This document shows, piece by piece, positions 56,502 through 64,000 of a stretch of DNA of 64,000 nucleotides; the stretch's first letter is position 1, and every line of letters begins with the position of its first letter. The translations under genes and the position numbers were made by a program. This stretch comes from Boesenbergia rotunda (taxonomy: Eukaryota; Streptophyta; Magnoliopsida; Zingiberales; Zingiberaceae): the NCBI GenBank assembly GCA_024364735.1, contig JAGFNQ010005637.1, positions 233,645 through 297,644 on the forward strand. Direction: 5' to 3'. The notes beneath the pieces were generated by a model that was given only the letters and a program-made list of their open reading frames with translations, had not been told where the DNA came from and ran no database searches.

Positions 56502-57646
56502 TGTTGAGGCAATCTGTGATCCGGAGTGATCATGTGTTTTGATGTTTGGGTAAAGGGTTTAAGTTAGGCTTTCTCTTGTGTACTAATATGTGTATGTGAG
56601 TGTGCAGGTTGTACAGGTTTACACATATTGACTTGGCTGGACGACTTCGGTATGGTGAAGGGTTGCATGGAGACAAGCTGGAGGCTTGTGTGCACCCGAG
56701 GGACTTGATATAGCAGGGATGATGAGCCGAGGGGCGCGGACTTTGAGGCGTACGTGAAGGATGGCATGGAGACAAGCTGGAGGCTTGTGTGCATCCGAGG
56801 GACAAGGGCCGAAGATGAAGAGGGCGCGAAGGCAATAGTCAAGGCTACTGGTGAAGAGTCAGCTAAGGCAAGGGACAAGAGCCGAGGGAAGATGACTCCA
56901 AGGGCAAGCTGAGAAGTGGACTTCAAAGGGCACACGTGAAGGGTGGCACGGAGGCAGGTCGAGGACTTGCGTGCGCATCCGAGGGACGATAGCTGGTGGA
57001 AGAGGACTTCAAGGAGCAAGCCTAGGGAGAATGCTTGAAGGCACATGTCGACGAGGGTCAAGAGAGTGAGGAAGAGTGTTTGTAGAGGCTGGGCAGTCGA
57101 CTGGTGTTATAACAGTCGACTGCCAGTGCAAACAGAAACTCACAGTAGGTTCTGGGCCCTGGGCCAGTCGACTGCCATTTTGGCAGTCGACTGGTAGGTG
57201 GCTGGTGAGCTGGCAAATTCGAACGTTGGGGGTGTCAACGGTCGAATTTGGCTGGCACCAGTCGACTGGGGCAGTCGACTGGTAGCGAGAAATCAGCCCC
57301 GAGTCCTATTTAAAGAGGACTTCGTGGTGGCTGAGTTTTTTGACGAAACTTGTCTTGGTTAAAGGCAAGTTGATAGTCTTTGGGCTCAAGGTTGTCAAAG
57401 GTATTGTGGTGAGGTTTCTCCACCCACAAGGAGCGACGAGAGCTAGCCGGAGGTTATCCGGGGAGTGATCCACCTACGGATTCTTGGATTAGTCACCCGG
57501 CTGGGGTGGATACTAAGTAAATCATTCTTGTTAGCGTTGTTTGTTTTGTTTATTATTGTTTCCGCTGTGCAACTAACAACGCAGGTAAAAGCAAGATTCG
57601 AAAATCGCTATTCACCCCCCTCTAGCGGATCGGAATCGATCCTTCA
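56502..57646 (+). repeat. 5' LTR of gag-only element B2
   Basis: 1,145 bp, TGTTGAGGCAATC to ATCCTTCA. Contains copies of CAGTCGACTG(G) at about 57088, 57112, 57164, 57185, 57258 and 57272, then the TATA-like TATTTAAAG at 57307 and the CTATTCACCCCCCTCTAGC end at 57608. About 4% different from the 3' LTR over the first 200 bases by eye. Long minus-strand open frames here are LTR shadows. Confidence 0.87.
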
Positions 57647-57648
57647 GT

Positions 57649-57660
57649 TGGTATCAGAGC
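57649..57660 (+). other. B2 primer-binding site
   Basis: TGGTATCAGAGC, two bases after the 5' LTR: initiator methionine tRNA primer, as in plant copia elements. Confidence 0.9.
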
Positions 57661-57719
57661 GAGGACCGCTCTTGATTGGAATAACCGCCAAGGGAGTAAA
57701 GAAAGCTAGAGGGAAAATA

Positions 57720-59354
57720 ATGGAGGATAAACTTGGGGAAGATATAAACTCACCACCAACGTATGATCATGAAGATTTTAATAATTGGAAGACAAGAATG
57801 GAGAGTTGGCTAGGAATGGAGTGGGAGTGTCGAATGATAATTGAAGATCCATTCGAAATCCCCACGGACAAGCACGGGAAGAGACTTCGCCCTAGATACT
57901 GGACAAGTGAACAACAAGAACAGGCTAGGGCCAATGAGAAGGTAACAAATATTTTGATTAATATCTTGCCTACTAATGTGATGAGCTGTGTAGGAGAGTA
58001 CAATAGCGCACATGATTTATGGAAGAAATTGGGAGAAGTGCACAAGAATTCTACACAAGTGGAAGAGCATGATGAAATAAGTTCAAGGGTCCAAGGGGAC
58101 CAAAATGAAGAATTGTCCATGCCATTAAGTGAAAGGGAGTAATTGAGTGAACAAGGATCCACCTCATCCGAAGGAGAAGAAGAAGTATCGATTTCGAGAA
58201 TTGAGGGGGAGGAGAGACCCTCAACCGTACCGGATCAAGAGGAGGCATCTACATCATCAAAAGTTGAAGAAGAAGTTCCAACCTCCACCAAAGCAAGAGC
58301 CAAGAACCATATCACATGCTTTGGGTGTAATGAAAAGGGGCACTACAAGGACAAGTGCCCGAAAGGTAAAAAGGAGGTAAAATCTACACTCATTTCAAGT
58401 TCTTTTAAATTGAACATGAGTTGTAGGAATGGAGGAGCCCAAGAAAAGAAAAAGAAAATCTGATGCTTCACGTGTGGAGAGCTAGGGCACTACCACACCA
58501 AGTGCCCTAGAAAAGGAGAATTAAAGAAAATGGAGCACTTGAGGAGATGGGAAAAAGAAGAAAGGAAGAAGAGAAGAAGCCCACATCAAGGAGAAACTCC
58601 AAAGGTAAGGAAGGTAACTCCTAACCTTAAGCCAAAATGTAATTCTAATTCAAGTTCCTCCATGCATGATAAAAATAGAATTAATTATACATCCATGCAT
58701 GCTAGGATTAATGAAAATTGCTTAATGGTGCACAATTTCGGATTTAAATATAATGATAGGACTAGGATTAACAAGGTAGATCATAACTCTAGGAAAAATA
58801 TGCATTATGATCAACCTAGGACCTTTGTACCTAAGGAACAAGGCACTAAGCCCAAGAAGGGAAGGAATGTGCCTAGAAAGGAGGGTAGGTCTAGGAATGT
58901 CCAAAGTGGACATATGGATTCTAGGTTTAGGAACCTAGAAAGGGAAAATCAAGCTTTAAGGGTAAAGCTTGATAGGTTAGAGAAAACCCTAGAGAGATTC
59001 ACTATTGGATCTAAGGGTTTAGATATGGTGTTGGGTGGGTTAAACCGCACCAATGATAGATCGGGGATGGGATACCGATCTAAGAACTCCCATGCCAAGG
59101 GAAAGAAATATGCTAGGGTAGCATATGATTATGGCAAGAAGGGGGAGTCCAAAAATGGCAAAGGGGTGCCATTTAAAGGAAAAAGAAATGACTTAACCAA
59201 AGACAATGTGTCTAAGGTTAAGAGGGTTGAGTTTGTAGGCCAAGAGTCACCGGTGGAACACCGATGTGGCCTAGCGATGGTTGAGTCACCTAGGGAGGTG
59301 GCTAGGGCTAAGAGCTTAAGGGGGAGCTCTAGGAGCCTTTGGGATATATGGTGA
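57720..59354 (+). pseudogene. B2 gag, one long frame with two stops
   Basis: Starts at the ATG at 57720 and stays in one frame to 59354, broken by TAA (58140-58142) and TGA (58461-58463). Order: UBN2-like capsid part (FNNWKTRMESWLG; ILPTNVMSCVGEYNSAHDLWKKLGEVH), an acidic Ser/Glu spacer, two CCHC knuckles (CFGCNEKGHYKDKC at about 58319; CFTCGELGHYHTKC at about 58464), a basic tail, a leucine-zipper-like coiled coil (FRNLERENQALRVKLDRLEK, about 58926) and a final RCGLAMVESPRE. Sister copy B1 has a codon for arginine at the place of the TGA. No protease or pol follows. Confidence 0.85.
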
Positions 59355-60354
59355 ATGGATCTTTGGAGGGTTCCTCCTAGAGGTCTAGTTGGACCATGGA
59401 GTGTGCCAAAGGAATTGGAGACGGACTTGAGTCTCAATTCTTGGGTTTTGGCACGGTGTTTTTAAGTTTCATGCATGGAAATATGACATTGGGGTCATAT
59501 TGCATGAAAATTAGTTTTTGGTGAGTAATTGCCATGTAAATCAATGCTAGGGATGCAGTGTGGGTTGGCATGGGCAGATACATCAAGAGGAAACCAAAAC
59601 TAGGACTTTAAGTCAAGGTTCTATTGAACTTTTTAGCTAATTTTGGATTTTGTGTCAAACATGGGAATGGTGATGAATACATTTTGGAATGTATTTTTCC
59701 CAAGTAGATATGGGTACCACAAACCTCTCCACAAAATTTGGGAATTTTTGAAGATTTGTGGAATTTCTGGCGCATTTCTGAATTTCATCAGAAATGCTGA
59801 AATTTCATACTTTCAGAGTATCAGTCGACTGCCTGGGGGGCAGTCGACTAGTCAAGGCTGATTTTTGTTTCATCAGCTGGTTTGGGGTTCAAATGATGAA
59901 AAACAAGTGTATGGGGGGCTAGTACACATTGGTTATGGTCATTAGGGATTGAAAGAACCGATAATTTGGATATTGTTGGGTTATTTTTGATGTTATGCAA
60001 AGGGGGAGAAGTGTTGGGTTTAAGTTGGGAAACCAAACACTCCTTTGCTAGAAACCCTAGGTTTAGGGGGAGTTGAGATTAAGGGGGAGCATGGTTGCTC
60101 CATTCTTGGCGTAAGGGGAACCTTGGAGAGGTTCTTAAAAAGCCTTTGTAAGTCCAATGGAGGGGGAGCCTTGGGATAGGTTTTAAAAAGCCCGGTTCAG
60201 AAAATTCCTAACACTGGAGGGTTAGGTGTGTGATGCCTTGGGATAGGATCCATGTATGCATTGCATAAGCATTTATTTAGCATTATTCTTGCTATCTATT
60301 ACTCTTTGTTTTTCCTAACTTAAACGTATTGCCAAACATCAAAAAGGGGGAGAT
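59355..60354 (+). other. B2 3' internal DNA without pol, ending in polypurine tract
   Basis: One kilobase of non-coding DNA between gag and the 3' LTR, ending in CAAAAAGGGGGAGAT. The matching segment of B1 is alike in content and also lacks protease, integrase and reverse transcriptase. It contains two CAGTCGACT palindromes (59821 and 59840). Confidence 0.8.
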
Positions 60355-60894
60355 TGTTGAGGCAATCTGTGATCCGGAGTGATCATGTGTTTCGATATTT
60401 GGGCAAAGGGTTTAAGTTAGGCTTTCTCTTGTGTACTAATATGTGTATATGAGTGTGCAGGTTGTATAGGTTTACACATATTGACTTGGCTGGACGGCTT
60501 CGGTATGGTGAAGGGTTGCATGGAGACAAGCTGGAGGCTTGTGTACACCCGAGGGACTTGATATAGCAGGGATGATGAGCCGAGGGGCACGGACTTCGAG
60601 GCGTACGTGAAGGATGGCATGGAGACAAGCTGGAGGCTTGTGTGCATCCGAGGGACGAGGGTCGAAGATGAAGAGGGCGCGAAGGCAATAGTCAAGGCTG
60701 CTGGTGAAGAGTAAGCTAAGGCAAGGGACAAGAGCTGAGGGAAGATGACTCCAAGGGCAAGCTGAGAAGTGGACTTCAAAGGGCACACGTGAAGGGTGGC
60801 ATGGAGGCAGGTCGAGGACTTGCGTGCGCATCCGAGGGACGATAGCCGGTGGAAGAGGACTTCAAGGAGCAAGCCTAGGGAGAATGCTTGAAGG
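60355..60894 (+). repeat. B2 3' LTR, cut by element D
   Basis: Matches the first 540 bases of the 5' LTR up to ATGCTTGAAGG, where element D begins. The rest lies beyond D and E, outside the window. Confidence 0.88.
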
Positions 60895-61757
60895 TGTTGG
60901 ATCGAGAGAACCGATAGAGGGGGGTGAATATCAGAAAGCGTTCGGATTTTAGGATTAGAGAAATTACGCAGCGGAATAAAACAATCAAACTCAGACACAG
61001 ATAGTTTTACTTGGTTCGGAGCCTAGGTCGACTCCTACTCCAAGGCCCACGGTCGTTGACCGTTTTCTGCGGGCAATTCTATAAGTTCGCAAATCAGTTT
61101 ACAGTATTGAATTACAAAGATAGCAAAGTAAACTTTTAAAACGAAAGCTCTTCTTTTACCGACGTCCGATGTAGGTTGTCTTTTTCCGGAGCAGCAGGAC
61201 GTCATCGGCGCTTGAGTCTCGAGCCGGGAGGTTTCCGGAGCAGGGCGCGAGAGCAGAAGAGCGTAGAAGCGTTGAAGAAATTATTGTTCTGAGCCTTGGG
61301 GTCGAGGGCCCTTTATATAGCCCTGGGGGCGCCCGGATCGTCGGGGGCACCCCCCCACGTGTCGGTCGATCCGGCATTTGCTCGATCAGCTTCTGATCCC
61401 TTCAAATTCGGGATCAGCTTTGACCGGGGCGCCCGGAACGCTCGGGGCACCCTTATTGACCGGGTCAAGCTCTCATCTGTTGGCTTCGAGGGGAGCTGCT
61501 TCGTTAGTTGGCGCTGGGGGCGCCCGCAGCATGCGGGGCGCCCGCAGCATGCGGGGCGCCTGCGCGATGGGGGCGCCTGGAGCATCCGGGGCGCCCCAAC
61601 AATCAACTGTCGAAGCGGTTTTTGCTCCTGCTGGTTGGTCTTCACCTTGGGGGCGCCCGGAACATCCGAGGCGCCCTGCTCAGCTTCTGCCTCACTCCTT
61701 TGAGGCTCTCTGAGCTGCAGACACTCAGTCCTTCGGTCCTACATCCAGGGTTAGTCC
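60895..61757 (-). mobile_element. LTR of element D, interrupted by E
   Basis: Begins TGTTGGATCG at 60895; on minus this is the LTR end with the TATTCACCCCCCTCTATCGG motif. A minus-strand TATA box CTATATAAAGG lies at about 61313-61322. Upstream of it on minus is an array of GGGGCGCCCGGA-like modules (61325-61665). The LTR 5' end and any internal region are separated off by the insertion at 61758. Confidence 0.65.
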
Positions 61758-63110
61758 TGTTAGTATTATGAGAGAAGTGTCCTAAGGCAATCGCCTTATG
61801 ATTGTAATCATTTACTTTAATAAATGAATATTCACTATTTGAGTATACATGTTCATGTATTTGATTGAGATCTTAAACTCATTTACTGAATGTCCGCAAT
61901 ACAATTCACAGCATGAGAGAATTTGTGATGAATTCACAACTAGTGATTATCTCTACATGTGCAATTGTGAAGTATTGAAATTGTCCCTAGTCGATGAATT
62001 GATAAATATGGACACTGTCAATTCTGTTGAGACTAGCATGGGTTATTCTCTAATCAGCTGATTCTCACTGGCTGGTGACATTGGGATGTCCGGAGATAAA
62101 CATGGATGCTAGTTAAGGGAACTAGTTCATTGGAGTGACTAGCTGTAAAACTTCATATGGTAATCTACATATAGATATGTCAATGAAAGTTCTTACTGTA
62201 GCTTAAGTGCGATGTTCCTTTGACTTGCGGTGTTCAAGTCATCTTGGTCACAGAGACTTATACTTTGACATCTTAAGCAAGCAACTCTAAGGAGGTGTGG
62301 ACCCAGGATGGTTGGGTATAAGCCGAAGTGCCCGAAGATGTTTGAACAGCCTACAAAGGATTCACCACTCCTTGCGAGGGGATGTATACCCAAGGCCTAT
62401 CGTCGAATTGTTACTCAAAGCCTCTGGCTAGAGCATGACATGATCAGAGTATGAGTCTCTGAAATACATGAGAGTAATTAGAATCCATTGGACGAGAAAG
62501 ACATTGCTTGGGCTAGGTGTGACGTAGTCAGCCTAGTGGGGACTGACACATATAGACCATGTCCTGAACCAAGAGGGTATAAGATGGTGAAGGGAATGAG
62601 GCACGACTCATTATAGCTCCTGAAGGGTTTCAGAATTATTTCTGAGGTCAACCGTTGATCTTTCGATTAATTGGGGATCATGATGTACTACTAGGTGCCA
62701 CTCATGATCGTTCTATAATTGATGAATTATAGACGGCCAACATAAATCGAAAGCCTATTTAGTCACACGCACTACGAGTAATCCGAGGGATTTAAAACGA
62801 GTTGAAAATTGGATTTTCCAATCAAGAGAAATAAGTCGAATTTGAATTTATCAGAGGCGCATCGGAAGCTTAAAATGGCTAAGTCTTTTGAAGGCTTATT
62901 GGACGAATTAAATGAGTTTAATTCGCGAGGAGGCGGCTTGGTTTGGCCGGCCCAAGAGGGTCCCCACCCTCTTTGGTTTGGCCGGCCACAACAAGGAGGG
63001 AAACCAATTTATTTGGTTTAAATTATAAAATAAATCAAGCGCGATTTGTTTTATAAAATTATGGATAAATAAATTTATATAAAGAAATTTATATAAAGAG
63101 ATTTATTTTC

Positions 63111-63420
63111 ATGGAAATTAAAATAAACCTTGGATTGGTTTATTTTATTTTATAAATCAATTATGAATTGATTTTTTCATGATAAGAAAAATTTATATAA
63201 TAAATTTATTCTTTTTATGGAAATTAAAATGAACCATGGATTGGTTTATTTTATTTTATAAAATCAATTATGAATTAATTTTTCCATGATAAGAAAAGTT
63301 TATATAATAGATTTATTGTTTTTATGAAAATTAAAATGAACTATGGATTGGTTTATTTTATTTTATAAAATCAATTATGAATTGATTTTTCCATGATAAG
63401 AAAAATGTATATAATAAATT
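63111..63420. repeat. Three-unit tandem repeat in LTR E
   Basis: Units start at about 63111, 63217 and 63324 with ATGGAAATTAAAAT, period about 107 bp; each contains GGATTGGTTTATTTTATTTT and a TCAATTATGAATTGA-like word. Confidence 0.85.
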
Positions 63421-63588
63421 TTTGTGAAAATTTATTCCATAATAAAAGAGGAGATGTGTTTGGTTTTATTATAAAGTTAGTTATAATAAAACTTGGCATA
63501 ACGGAATAATTCATAGGAAAATTTATAAAGATAAATTTCTTAAGAAAAATTTATTCCGTTAAAGTGGAGACTTGGCAATGGAGAGGCT

Positions 63589-63599
63589 ACTATATAAAG
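63589..63599 (+). promoter_or_regulatory. TATA box of LTR E
   Basis: CTATATAAAGG, followed about 30 bases later by the start of a CT-rich leader, fitting a Pol II promoter of the retrotransposon. Confidence 0.6.
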
Positions 63600-64000
63600 G
63601 AACCAAGACAAGGCTTAAATTCCAATTAAGAGATAAAGTAGCAAGCTCTCTCTCTCTCTCTTATTCTCTCCCTCTCTCTGTCTAGGGCCGACGCCCACTT
63701 TCTCTCTCTAGGGTCGGCACCCTCTCTCCTCCCCTAGGGCTGGCGCACCGCCTAGGATTGCCGTGAGCCTCCTCCACCAAGAAGGTGCCAAAGAAGAAGA
63801 AGAAGCGGGTCGCAACTCCTTCCATTCTCCGGAATCTTGATTCCGTTACTTGGTGGTTAGTTTCCATCTCTCTCTCTTGATATTCTAGTTGTGCCTTTGG
63901 AGAATCTAGTAGTTCTCGTTGGCACAAAACTCGTGGCTTTATGAAGTCATCCCGAAGAGAACTCGGCGTGGACGCAAATAGAGGCGGAGCTTCCAAGGGA

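Larger units (their letters stand above)
61758..64000 (+). mobile_element. LTR of a copia-like element E, runs off the right edge
   Basis: Starts TGTTAGTATTATGAG inside D and holds at least 2.2 kb of LTR. Features: GGTTTGGCCGGCC repeated at about 62938 and 62976, a three-unit tandem repeat of about 107 bp (63111-63420), a TATA box CTATATAAAGG at 63589, then (CT)n-rich transcribed leader (63645-63715). The overall style is that of large Angela/SIRE-type LTRs; placement is tentative. Confidence 0.6.

Noticed and set aside
56530..57061. Long minus-strand frames, repeated at 60383-60998
   Set aside because: Both are the antisense of the B2 LTR. They recur only because the LTR is duplicated.
61296..61771. 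Open frames of 87-135 codons on both strands
   Set aside because: They derive from the GGGGCGCC modules of LTR D.

Overview
This window looks like nuclear DNA from a repeat-rich flowering plant. Spliced genes with GT..AG introns, Ty1/copia and Ty3/gypsy LTR retrotransposons, hAT and foldback MITEs, and Au-type SINEs all point that way. I cannot place the species. There is no bacterial, viral or organelle gene set. Only two ordinary host genes are visible. One is the C-terminal half of a large plant membrane protein of the AT4G32920/AT5G47020 kind, eleven exons on + at 10524-23032. The other is a single-exon ATL-type RING-H2 ubiquitin ligase on - at 27751-28770. Everything else I can name is mobile DNA or its debris.

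Layout. 1-3145: the 5' three quarters of an autonomous hAT transposon, whose transposase reads open through three exons on the minus strand and runs off the left edge. 3146-10523: degenerate repeats, a non-autonomous hAT end, and two SINEs with target-site duplications. 10524-23032: the membrane-protein gene. Its fifth visible intron carries a reverse-oriented Au SINE and a complete but coding-dead Ty1/copia element (14400-20019, 134-bp LTRs differing at 2 sites). 23033-36674: intergenic DNA with three copies of a long foldback MITE, two copies of a second MITE, an hAT MITE, a tRNA-like SINE with target duplications, a solo LTR (31666-32719) and the RING gene. 36675-43330: an LTR with a gypsy solo LTR nested inside it, a LINE 3' remnant, a near-perfect 92-bp palindrome and a copia-like solo LTR.

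43984-64000 is a stack of nested LTR retrotransposons. From inside out I see a gag-only element on minus (B1); a gypsy element (A) inserted into the B1 gag; an hAT MITE and a 2.25-kb solo LTR (C1) inserted into the LTR of A; a second C-family element (C2) inserted into the gag of A; a second gag-only element (B2) abutting the C2 internal region; an LTR (D) inserted into the 3' LTR of B2; and another copia-like LTR (E) inserted into D and leaving the window.

The most interesting points are: (i) the gag-only B family, with two copies lacking pol at the same place; (ii) arrays of short palindromic modules in the LTRs of several unrelated element families, in three of them just upstream of the TATA box; (iii) the three-copy foldback MITE family; (iv) the coding-dead copia with nearly identical LTRs inside an intron of a gene whose visible reading frame is intact; and (v) the open hAT transposase. 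No CRISPR array, rRNA or functional tRNA gene was found.
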